A DNA stretch of 6,020 nucleotides from Methanoregulaceae archaeon (GCA_028679325.1 JAJRBS010000159.1:1-6020); one strand, 5' to 3'; positions 1 to 4,266 are shown, numbered from the stretch's first letter. Program-made: numbers and translations. Notes: a model not told the origin generated them from the letters alone.

Positions 1-41
1 ATGCTCCCGTTTCGACCAATAACCTTATGAATCCGATGCAT
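1..41 (-). CDS. 5' end of a minus-strand gene, truncated by window edge
   Basis: Reading leftward from an ATG at 41-39, an open frame of 13 codons (M-H-R-I-H-K-V-I-G-R-N-G-S) runs off the window with no stop. The main support is a full AGGAGG ribosome site at 51-46 on the minus strand, 4 bases before the ATG, which is close but usable. Too little protein is visible to name a family. Its start is only 20 bases from the start of the divergent gene at 62, so the two promoters would have to lie inside each other's coding sequence or one start is misplaced. Confidence 0.45.
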   Translation of the reverse strand, partial: MHRIHKVIGRNGS

Positions 42-61
42 GAAACCTCCTCATCAGATCT

Positions 62-262
62 ATGATCGAAAAAGTCAGGGTGCCACGGAAAGTGTATGAT
101 GAGCTCATGATTGTCAACCGCGAGGTCCACTACTCGGCAGATTACCCGATCGCTCTCAGGAAGGCAGAGGATAACGGGTTTCTGCATGCCGCGGAATGGC
201 TGAGGGGGAACGAGGATCTCTACAAGAAGGGATTCGCCCGGGGCTTTGAGCCCCAGGACTGA
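62..262 (+). CDS. Small conserved-looking protein of unknown function (66 aa)
   Basis: I do not recognise a named family. The protein is soluble and charged, with no signal peptide, membrane segment or cysteine. It opens with a short strand-like stretch (VRVPRKVYDEL, residues 5-15) and then appears mostly helical, with aromatic residues spread through the second half (HAAEWL near 42-47, LYKKGFARGFEP near 53-64). Codon choice (ctc, atc, aag, gag) matches the neighbouring genes. ATG 62 is the only start in frame, because a TGA closes the frame at 41-43. No Shine-Dalgarno site precedes it on this strand. A weak TATA-like CTTATGAAT at 24-32 lies about 34 bases upstream and would fit a nearly leaderless message. 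The beginning VRVPRKVYDEL faintly recalls small antitoxin-like proteins, but that is not enough for a call. Confidence 0.65.
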   Translation: MIEKVRVPRKVYDELMIVNREVHYSADYPIALRKAEDNGFLHAAEWLRGNEDLYKKGFARGFEPQD

Positions 263-314
263 AACCGTATCTGGTATCCCTGGGAATTGCCCTTAGCAGT
301 GCGGCGGGGATCAA

Positions 315-320
315 TATAAA
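315..320 (+). promoter_or_regulatory. Possible distal TATA box
   Basis: TATAAA at 315-320 sits in an AT-rich island (tcaatataaacc). An archaeal start site would fall near 342-345, just before the nested stem-loops at 353-416. No gene starts directly downstream, so it would drive either a non-coding RNA or a long leader for the gene at 616. No clear BRE precedes it. Confidence 0.3.
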
Positions 321-352
321 CCAAAAATTGCATTGCTTTTCACGAAAGGAAT

Positions 353-416
353 CCGGAGGGCCCGTCTTTCTGAAAAGTGCGGCACCTCCCGGGGGTCACG
401 GTCCCTGACATCCCCC
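353..416 (+). other. Two adjacent GC-rich stem-loops, possible structured RNA
   Basis: CCGGAGG at 353-359 pairs with CCTCCCGG at 385-392, with one bulged C. Inside it GCC (360-362) pairs with GGC (381-383), and CTTT (366-369) pairs with AAAG (374-377) around the loop CTGA. A second hairpin follows: GGGGGTCA (391-398) against TGAC-AT-CCCCC (406-416), with AT bulged out. The two share bases 391-392 at their junction. I recognise no known RNA family. Confidence 0.25.
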
Positions 417-470
417 GTTCTTCGGCGATTCGGGTGAAAATGATACTTCTTACCTGGTTCTATAGGACTT

Positions 471-500
471 ATTGTTACTATTGTTACAATTTGTAATAAT
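471..500. repeat. Direct repeat overlapping an AT-rich inverted repeat, candidate operator
   Basis: ATTGTTAC occurs at 471-478 and again at 480-487, a 9-base period. The second copy is also the left arm of an inverted repeat centred on T490: ATTGTTACAA (480-489) against TTGTAATAAT (491-500), with one mismatch in ten pairs and a perfect TTACAA/TTGTAA core. It lies about 55 bases upstream of the TATA box at 555-562, where an activator might bind. The motif does not match an archaeal operator I can name. Confidence 0.4.
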
Positions 501-547
501 TTTGACGTCGGGGACGGAGGATTCGGCGGGCAACGAAGGCCTTTTTG

Positions 548-562
548 CCGAAAGGTTTAAAA
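548..562 (+). promoter_or_regulatory. Promoter (BRE and TATA) of the duplicated-domain gene
   Basis: CCGAAAG at 548-554 resembles a purine-rich BRE and is followed directly by GTTTAAAA (555-562). The predicted start site near 585 gives a leader of about 30 bases, enough for the ribosome site at 605-611. Confidence 0.55.
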
Positions 563-615
563 GCAGACGCCGCTATCACTTCTATATCCCAAAAAATTAA
601 CATCAAGGTGAATTT

Positions 616-831
616 ATGGGAATCAAGATTGGAAAAGAGAAGATCAAACGAGAGCCGGGTTACCTCTATTACCTGGGCAAGGATGGTTTCGTTTGGGCTG
701 CACCGATGAAGAACAACAAGACCGGGAAGAAGAAGAAAGTAGGAACTGAGAAGATCCCCCGGGAAAAAGGCTATCTCTACTATCTTGGCAAGGACGGCTT
801 CGTCGGAAAGGCCAAGATGAAGAACGCCTAA
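616..831 (+). CDS. Lysine-rich small protein made of two copies of one domain (71 aa)
   Basis: Residues 5-34 and 42-71 are two copies of the same unit with a period of 37 residues. Over the 26 residues from K9 and K46, 20 are identical, including the block GYLYYLGKDGFV at 15-26 and 52-63. The copies are joined by a basic linker (KTGKKKK, 35-41). The protein is small, basic and tyrosine-rich, with no cysteine, signal peptide or membrane segment. The start is well supported: AAGGTGA at 605-611 precedes ATG 616, and a BRE/TATA lies about 55 bases upstream. Within the 12-residue shared block, 8 codons differ between copies without changing the amino acid, so the duplication is old and the protein sequence has been conserved. 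I believe similar small proteins exist in other prokaryotes, but I know no assigned function. The basic, aromatic surface would suit RNA, DNA or ribosome binding, which is inference only. Confidence 0.85.
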   Translation: MGIKIGKEKIKREPGYLYYLGKDGFVWAAPMKNNKTGKKKKVGTEKIPREKGYLYYLGKDGFVGKAKMKNA

Positions 832-839
832 ATCCACTC

Positions 840-846
840 TTTTTTT
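840..846 (+). terminator. Oligo-T terminator after the duplicated-domain gene
   Basis: Seven consecutive T residues begin 8 bases after the TAA stop, followed by further T-rich sequence (cctttattct). Archaeal RNA polymerase typically terminates on such T tracts without needing a hairpin. Confidence 0.6.
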
Positions 847-885
847 CCGTTTGTTTCAAACCTTTATTCTACCAATCCTCTTTTC

Positions 886-922
886 GTACCGGAGTAATCC
901 GGGTACAGGGTTGCCTGTACCC
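886..922. other. Two mutually exclusive hairpins between convergent genes
   Basis: GGGTACAGG (901-909) and CCTGTACCC (914-922) form a perfect 9-pair stem with loop GTTG. Just left of it CCGGA (889-893) and TCCGG (898-902) form a second stem with loop GTAA, extendable by GTAC on each side with a bulged G. The stems compete for bases 901-906. They lie 18 bases past the stop of the AIM24-family gene and probably belong to the 3' end of its message, although no T tract follows on that strand. Confidence 0.4.
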
Positions 923-939
923 CTTTGCTCAAGGCTCCA

Positions 940-1635
940 TTACCGGGCCTTGGCCTGGACCCTCGGCTCGATGATAGTCCAGATCCAGTCAGCGAGCTCC
1001 CGGATGTTCTTGGTCTGGATGTAGACTTCTCCCGGGCCGGTGATCTCCGTGACCAGACCCTCTCCCCCCAGAAGGGTCTCTTTCAGGCCGCCAAACTTCG
1101 TAACCCGGTACTGACAGCTGTCGCTGAAGGCCACCAGGTGGAAGTTGTCGACAATCAGGGACTCTCCCGCGGCGAGGGTATGGTGATCGATTGCACCGAA
1201 GGTGTTGATGAACATCAGCCCCTGCCCGGTAGCCTTCAGCATGAAAAGGCCCTGCCCGAAGAGACCTTTTGTGAATCCTTCCCATTTGACATCGAGGTCA
1301 ATACCATTCTCAGAAGCGATGAAGGCTGACTTCTGGACGATAAACCCCTTGCCGGGAGCCAGGGTGAGGGTCTCGATATCCCCGAGCGGCGCCGCCGAGA
1401 AACCGGCCTTCCCCGTGCCAGTCCCCGCGGAAAACTCGTTGATGAAGAAACTCTGGCCGCCGATCAGGGCCAGGGAAAGGCTGCCCCAGAAGCTCTTCTC
1501 CCTCTTGTGGGTCTTTACCTCGATAGTCGGCTGCATCCAGGTCAGGGAACCGGCCTCTCCCAGGATACTCTCGCCCGGTTCCAGGGTGATCACCAGCAGG
1601 GAGAATGATGGTTTATATTCTATCTCGTACTTCAT
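940..1635 (-). CDS. AIM24 / TIGR00266 family protein (231 aa)
   Basis: The sequence fits the AIM24 family (PF01987, TIGR00266), widespread in archaea and bacteria and about this length. Family hallmarks are the opening MKYEIEYKPS, the EPGESILGEAGSLTWM block (19-34), the glycine-rich GGQSFFINEFSAG segment (59-71) and a run of regularly spaced glycines (120-149). It appears all-beta and soluble, with no signal peptide or membrane helix. The fold of this family is related to the TRAP RNA-binding protein, but its biochemical role in prokaryotes is not established; the yeast mitochondrial member affects inner-membrane organisation. ATG 1635 matches the family N-terminus. The ribosome-like GAGGA (1640-1636) directly abuts the ATG, too close for normal use, and a TATA-like element lies about 29 bases upstream, so the message is probably leaderless. 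It stands alone, convergent with the gene at 616-831. Confidence 0.9.
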   Translation of the reverse strand: MKYEIEYKPSFSLLVITLEPGESILGEAGSLTWMQPTIEVKTHKREKSFWGSLSLALIGGQSFFINEFSAGTGTGKAGFSAAPLGDIETLTLAPGKGFIVQKSAFIASENGIDLDVKWEGFTKGLFGQGLFMLKATGQGLMFINTFGAIDHHTLAAGESLIVDNFHLVAFSDSCQYRVTKFGGLKETLLGGEGLVTEITGPGEVYIQTKNIRELADWIWTIIEPRVQAKAR

Positions 1636-1639
1636 TCCT

Positions 1640-1673
1640 CAATGCGTGACTCCGCATTGGATAAGATTTTCGG
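1640..1673 (-). promoter_or_regulatory. Promoter of AIM24-family gene with an inverted repeat over the start site
   Basis: On the minus strand a BRE-like CCGAAA (1673-1668) is followed by TCTTAT (1666-1661), placing transcription start at about 1638, at or just before the ATG. Between TATA and ATG lies CAATGCG (1640-1646), six bases, then CGCATTG (1653-1659), perfect 7-base arms. A protein bound there would block initiation; in RNA most of it would not be transcribed. Confidence 0.45.
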
Positions 1674-1750
1674 ATGAAACGAAGTGTAGCGATGTGTCGT
1701 CCGGCCTCAAACTATTTCCCTCATGAAGAGCCTGGTGATCGCAGGTCATC

Positions 1751-2095
1751 ATGAATGCCGAGCTGTCCGGTTCGGGTTCCGGGAGAGAGGGTCCCTTCTC
1801 TGTCACTGTCCGGATCGAGACCGAACTCCGGCCGTATGTCGGAATCTTCGCCGTCCTCCTCTTCTGGTACCGGCAGACGGTATCCATCGATACGACTAAT
1901 AACTCCGATAGGATCTATACCGAGATCACGATTCATCTTCGCGGCAGACCAGAGATGCAAGAGTGTGAGGTCATCGATGTGACATTCACTATCCCCCGCC
2001 TGGCCCCGCATGATACTGATACAAGGACATTCGGGTACAAAAGAAAGATTGACTGCCGCTACTCGTTCTTCTCCGAAGTGGTCTCCTACCGGTGA
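1751..2095 (+). CDS. Doubtful beta-rich protein of unknown function (114 aa)
   Basis: Protein-like features are a strand pattern reminiscent of cell-surface beta-sandwich domains: TVSIDTTNNSDRIYTEITIH (residues 43-62), then IDVTFTIPRLAPHDTDTRTF, where an NNSD turn and an L-A-P-x-D-T hairpin occur in the usual order. A GGTGATC ribosome-like site (1734-1740) lies 10 bases before ATG 1751, and a TGA at 1736-1738 rules out an earlier start. Third codon positions are rich in C and G, like neighbouring genes. There is no signal peptide, and the hydrophobic run VGIFAVLLFWY (29-39) is too short for a membrane helix. Against it, the opposite strand is open and gives an acidic protein-like reading, and a shadow of acidic codons would also look C-rich here. 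It ends 63 bases before rubrerythrin and could share its transcript. Confidence 0.4.
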   Translation: MNAELSGSGSGREGPFSVTVRIETELRPYVGIFAVLLFWYRQTVSIDTTNNSDRIYTEITIHLRGRPEMQECEVIDVTFTIPRLAPHDTDTRTFGYKRKIDCRYSFFSEVVSYR

Positions 2096-2158
2096 GACGA
2101 CGAAAAGAAAAAGAAGAAGAGGGTTTGGAATTTTACAGGTGTAGGAGGAACGAGATCC

Positions 2159-2731
2159 ATGAAACTGAAAGGAAGTGGAACCGAGAAGTACCTGCTTGCC
2201 GCATTTGCCGGCGAGTCACAAGCGCGGACGAGATACAGTTTCTTTGCCAAGCGTGCAAAGAAGGAAGGGTTCGAGCAGATAGCGGCGATCTTCCAGGAGA
2301 CCTCTGACAACGAGATGGAGCATGCCGACCTCTTCTGGAAGCTCCTGGAGGGAGGAGAAGCTGAAATCACCGCTGCGTACCCTGCCGGCATGACCGGATC
2401 AACGGCAGATAACCTGAGCGCCTCGGCAGAGGGCGAGAAGCTTGAATGGGGGACTCTCTACCCCCTCTTTGCCAAAAAGGCAGACGAAGAGGGCTTTAAA
2501 GAGGTCGCGAGGACCTTCCGGCAGGTCGCCAAGGTTGAGGCTTACCATGAAAGGAGATACCGGAAACTGTTGTCGGCCCTTGAGAACGGGACGGTCTTTT
2601 CAAAGGGCTTGCCGGTATTCTGGAAGTGCCGGAACTGCGGTTTTGTCATTGAAGGTAACGAGGCCCCCGAGAAGTGCCCGGTCTGTGATCATGCCAGGGC
2701 TTATTTCGAGGTGTGGTGCGAGAACTACTGA
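2159..2731 (+). CDS. rbr: Rubrerythrin (190 aa)
   Basis: Cytoplasmic non-haem diiron peroxidase that reduces hydrogen peroxide to water using electrons from rubredoxin, protecting anaerobes from oxygen. The N-terminal ferritin-like four-helix domain (about residues 8-142) shows the expected carboxylates: E19 in AGESQARTRY, the E52-M-E-H55 motif, E93 and E96 in GEKLEW, and E127-A-Y-H130 in KVEAYHERRY. The C-terminal rubredoxin-like domain binds one iron through C157-x2-C160 and C173-x2-C176. Length and domain order are those of a classical rubrerythrin. ATG 2159 follows a GGAGG at 2144-2148, and the family normally begins with a K-G-(S/T)-x-T-E segment like this one. No clear TATA box is visible at a suitable distance, so it may be transcribed with the ORF at 1751 or from a promoter within it. 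A small cysteine-containing gene follows after 6 bases. Confidence 0.95.
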   Translation: MKLKGSGTEKYLLAAFAGESQARTRYSFFAKRAKKEGFEQIAAIFQETSDNEMEHADLFWKLLEGGEAEITAAYPAGMTGSTADNLSASAEGEKLEWGTLYPLFAKKADEEGFKEVARTFRQVAKVEAYHERRYRKLLSALENGTVFSKGLPVFWKCRNCGFVIEGNEAPEKCPVCDHARAYFEVWCENY

Positions 2732-2737
2732 TCTCTT

Positions 2738-2989
2738 ATGCCACCGGCAAAGTCATGGAAAGAGGCGAAGGAGGCGGCCGAGCGGGAAGGAGCAGAGCTC
2801 GTGTTCCACAACTTCGATACCGGCGAATACGGAGCCTGCTCGCGACAAAGGGAGTTTGGCTGTTTTTCGAAGGGGCAGTTCATCGAGGAGCGGTGCATCT
2901 GCATACCGGCGAAGTTCACGGCCACGGAACTGGAGCAGAAGGAGAAGAAATTCCTCGAGGAGAACCCGGGCTGGGCCGGCGAGGTGTAG
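2738..2989 (+). CDS. Four-cysteine small protein downstream of rubrerythrin (83 aa)
   Basis: I do not recognise a family. It is highly charged, with a predicted N-terminal helix (WKEAKEAAEREGAEL, 7-21), a central region rich in aromatic residues and cysteine (23-57), and a C-terminal helix (TELEQKEKKFLEE, 63-75). Cysteines at 34, 42, 53 and 55 give the pattern C-x7-C-x10-C-x-C, which could hold a zinc ion or an iron site, or form redox-active thiols. There is no signal peptide or membrane segment. ATG 2738 is the only methionine codon in frame and lies 6 bases past the rubrerythrin TGA. No strong ribosome site is present, so translation is probably coupled to rubrerythrin. The context suggests a redox or metal-handling partner of rubrerythrin, by inference only. 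The gene ends 3 bases from the convergent gene at 2993. Confidence 0.75.
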   Translation: MPPAKSWKEAKEAAEREGAELVFHNFDTGEYGACSRQREFGCFSKGQFIEERCICIPAKFTATELEQKEKKFLEENPGWAGEV

Positions 2990-2992
2990 CCG

Positions 2993-3268
2993 TCAGAGAC
3001 GGCTGCCGCCTCTTTGTGACAGATCCGCGTGGATCCGTCGTCCTTCCGGGACAAGACCTATCTTTTCAATTTTAATGGCCTGCCGGACATTCCGGGTCAC
3101 CCGTATGGCCTTCATCCGTTCCAGGTTGCCAATTGACTGGAGCACCTGTTCTTCATCATAGCCTGACCGCTGGACGATCATCTCCGGAGTGGCCTCTCCG
3201 TGGAACTCCTCGGCGAGGAGCCAGATAATCCACTCATCGAGATTTCTTATGAAATCGGGCATGAACAT
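2993..3268 (-). CDS. Small winged-helix DNA-binding-like protein (91 aa)
   Basis: The predicted layout is that of a winged helix-turn-helix domain: helix 1 at 10-22 (LDEWIIWLLAEEF), helix 2 at 27-35 (TPEMIVQRS), a turn at G36-Y37, a recognition helix at 38-52 (DEEQVLQSIGNLERM), then two strands forming a wing at 54-70. It would be a cytoplasmic DNA-binding protein, perhaps a regulator, with no ligand domain. Start ATG 3268 is supported by AGGTG at 3280-3276, 7 bases upstream; a second ATG at 3262 is possible. That ribosome site overlaps the TAG stop (3281-3279) of the membrane-protein gene, so the two are translationally coupled and probably work together. Alternative: the MarR/ArsR-like shape could also serve protein binding. 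Confidence 0.8.
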   Translation of the reverse strand: MFMPDFIRNLDEWIIWLLAEEFHGEATPEMIVQRSGYDEEQVLQSIGNLERMKAIRVTRNVRQAIKIEKIGLVPEGRRIHADLSQRGGSRL

Positions 3269-3278
3269 GACAACACAC

Positions 3279-3848
3279 CTATTTTCCTTTTATCTCCTCG
3301 CGTATACGGCTGAAGAAATCATAAAGCATCTGCCGGAACTCCCCGCCAACGTCTTCCCACGAGGCTGGTTTCCCTGCCGGAGCCGGCTGCGGTGAACCTG
3401 TGTCCGGAGTCTCCTCCGGTGGCTTTTTGAATATCGAGAGATAGCCTGTGACGATGACGACGATGAAGATCAGCGGGAAGAGTATCCACTGGAGTATGGC
3501 GATTGCCGAAGAGATGCTGAGGGTGAAATAGATCTCGAAGAACTCCAGCATCCTGATCAGGAACAGCACCAGCAGTACGCTGGCGAAGGCGTTGAAGGCC
3601 GGGAAAGGGAGGTTGTAAGGATAAGAGAAGGTCTCGAAGACCTCTCCGGCCATAAACAGGACCGAGAGGGCGATGATGAGAACGAGGTTTGCATACAGGA
3701 AGTCGACAAAACCTGTGAGGAGCGGTGACTGATAGTGGTTTGCGATCATCCTCATGACGATGAGAAAAACGAGGCAGAGTATCAGCCCGATCAGTCCCGA
3801 AACGAGGATACTGTGGGCCGATCTCTTCGTGCCTGCCATAACCTTCAC
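3279..3848 (-). CDS. Four-helix integral membrane protein of unknown function (189 aa)
   Basis: There are four hydrophobic stretches at about residues 14-36, 45-66, 84-104 and 112-140. A proline-rich linker (143-161) leads to a C-terminal amphipathic helix (about 163-187, WEDVGGEFRQMLYDFFSRIREEI) that should lie in the cytoplasm by the positive-inside rule (K141-K142 after helix 4). No signal peptide, catalytic motif or transporter signature is recognised. The start is uncertain: GTG 3848 follows a GGAAGGA-like site, while ATG 3839 is the alternative and would remove three residues; an in-frame TGA lies 30 bases upstream of the GTG. It is first in a two-gene operon with the winged-helix protein, whose ribosome site overlaps this gene's stop. 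The C-terminal helix is a plausible docking site for that partner, by inference. Confidence 0.8.
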   Translation of the reverse strand: MKVMAGTKRSAHSILVSGLIGLILCLVFLIVMRMIANHYQSPLLTGFVDFLYANLVLIIALSVLFMAGEVFETFSYPYNLPFPAFNAFASVLLVLFLIRMLEFFEIYFTLSISSAIAILQWILFPLIFIVVIVTGYLSIFKKPPEETPDTGSPQPAPAGKPASWEDVGGEFRQMLYDFFSRIREEIKGK

Positions 3849-3882
3849 AATCCTTCCGGTACTGTTTCTTCCCGATCACCAT

Positions 3883-3919
3883 AAAAAAATGCTCGTATAC
3901 CCTGTTCCGGGAGAACAGG
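3883..3919 (-). terminator. Terminator of tRNA-Arg: hairpin plus T7 tract
   Basis: On the minus strand, 14 bases past the tRNA end, CCTGTTC (3919-3913) and GAACAGG (3907-3901) form a 7-pair stem with a 5-base loop, followed 11 bases later by seven T residues (3889-3883). The same AT-rich stretch, with TATAC at 3900-3896, may also act as the TATA region of the membrane-protein operon starting at 3848. Confidence 0.5.
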
Positions 3920-3932
3920 AAGAAAGGATGGA

Positions 3933-4004
3933 CGCCCCGGTCGGGATTCGAACCCGAGTCGGAAGCTCCGGAGGCTCCCAGGATATCCACTACCCTACCG
4001 GGGC
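3933..4004 (-). tRNA. tRNA-Arg, anticodon CCG
   Basis: A full cloverleaf can be drawn on the minus strand. The acceptor stem is GCCCCGG (4004-3998) with CCGGGGC (3940-3934). The D arm contains the conserved A-G-T-G-G. The anticodon stem is GGAGC/GCTTC around loop CTCCGGA, with anticodon CCG at 3971-3969. The variable loop is short, and the T arm is TCGGG-TTCGAAT-CCCGA. The discriminator base is G (3933). It decodes the CGG arginine codon. CCA is not encoded and would be added after transcription. No intron is present in the anticodon loop. It is a single tRNA with its own promoter-like sequence upstream, and I see no sign of an integrated element beside it. Confidence 0.96.
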
Positions 4005-4012
4005 AAAAAGAT

Positions 4013-4068
4013 GACGGGAACTCGCCCGTCTCTCCATATGAAGAGGGAGGGGAACGATTTAATAATTT
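4013..4068 (-). promoter_or_regulatory. Probable tRNA-Arg promoter and leader hairpin
   Basis: An AT-rich TATA-like TTATTAAA (4065-4058) preceded by AAA lies in the gap after rubredoxin. Transcription would start near 4036, leaving a leader of about 30 bases that contains the perfect hairpin GACGGG/CCCGTC (4030-4013, six-base loop). The hairpin may help 5' processing or may be chance. Confidence 0.4.
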
Positions 4069-4083
4069 GTGAAGCCCTGTCCC

Positions 4084-4266
4084 TCAATTCTCGAGCAGCT
4101 CGAAGGGTTTCCTCCCGCCGGCAAAGGCATAGGCATGGCAATCGGGACAGCGGTAATTTTGGGGCAGTCTCTCGAACAGGGTCCCGGGAGCGATCCCTTC
4201 CTTCGGGTCACTTATGGCAGGATTATAGATATAACCGCAGATTCGGCAGCGATAACGGTGAGACAT
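4084..4266 (-). CDS. Rubredoxin, slightly divergent (60 aa)
   Basis: Small cytoplasmic one-electron carrier with a mononuclear Fe(Cys)4 centre, the usual donor to rubrerythrin and other oxygen-detoxifying enzymes. Iron ligands are C7-x2-C10-G-Y and C40-P-D-C43. Between them is the typical acidic/proline segment (D20-P-K-E-G-I-A-P-G-T, 20-29). The length slightly exceeds the usual 52-54 residues. Two positions differ from the common form: the tryptophan usually found before the second cysteine pair (D-x-W-x-C-P) is Y38, and the glycine after the last cysteine is H44. ATG 4266 has AGGT at 4278-4275, spaced 8 bases. The gene is transcribed in the same direction as hypD but has its own promoter and sits behind a hypD terminator. 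It may feed electrons to the rubrerythrin encoded about 1.4 kb away. Confidence 0.93.
   Translation of the reverse strand: MSHRYRCRICGYIYNPAISDPKEGIAPGTLFERLPQNYRCPDCHAYAFAGGRKPFELLEN

Larger units (their letters stand above)
263..615. other. 353-base non-coding stretch with promoter and RNA-structure signals
   Basis: No convincing coding sequence lies here on either strand. It holds a TATA-like element at 315-320, two GC-rich stem-loops (353-392 and 391-416), an AT-rich stretch with direct and inverted repeats (471-500), and the promoter of the next gene (548-562). An 18-codon frame at 440-496 was considered and rejected. Confidence 0.6.

Noticed and set aside
440..496. 18-codon ORF (begins MILLTWFYR) preceded by GGGTGA
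   Set aside because: Spacing to the ATG is only about 2 bases, the composition is odd (many Tyr and Cys from the ATTGTTAC repeat), and it lies in an operator-like region.
540..555. Short hairpin CCTTT/AAAGG beside the TATA box
   Set aside because: Only 5 pairs, AT-rich, and probably incidental to the BRE/TATA sequence.
484..837. 117-residue minus-strand ORF
   Set aside because: Antisense of the duplicated-domain gene and its promoter; no ribosome site, and the plus gene has clear repeat-level protein conservation.
1723..1899. 58-codon frame beginning MKSLVIAGHHEC upstream of the 1751 ORF
   Set aside because: Only the first ten residues look protein-like; the rest is Arg/Pro/Cys-rich and there is no ribosome site. 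A frameshift joining it to the 1751 frame was considered but has no support.
2442..3161. 239-residue plus-strand ORF
   Set aside because: Out-of-frame shadow of rubrerythrin and the four-cysteine gene; very rich in Arg and Ser.
3319..3990. 223-residue minus-strand ORF running from inside the tRNA into the membrane-protein gene
   Set aside because: It begins inside tRNA-Arg and is Arg/Pro/His-rich, while the overlapping frame gives a coherent four-helix membrane protein.
3933..4004. tRNA as an attachment site for an integrated element
   Set aside because: No integrase, no repeated tRNA 3' fragment and no change in gene character on either side within the window.
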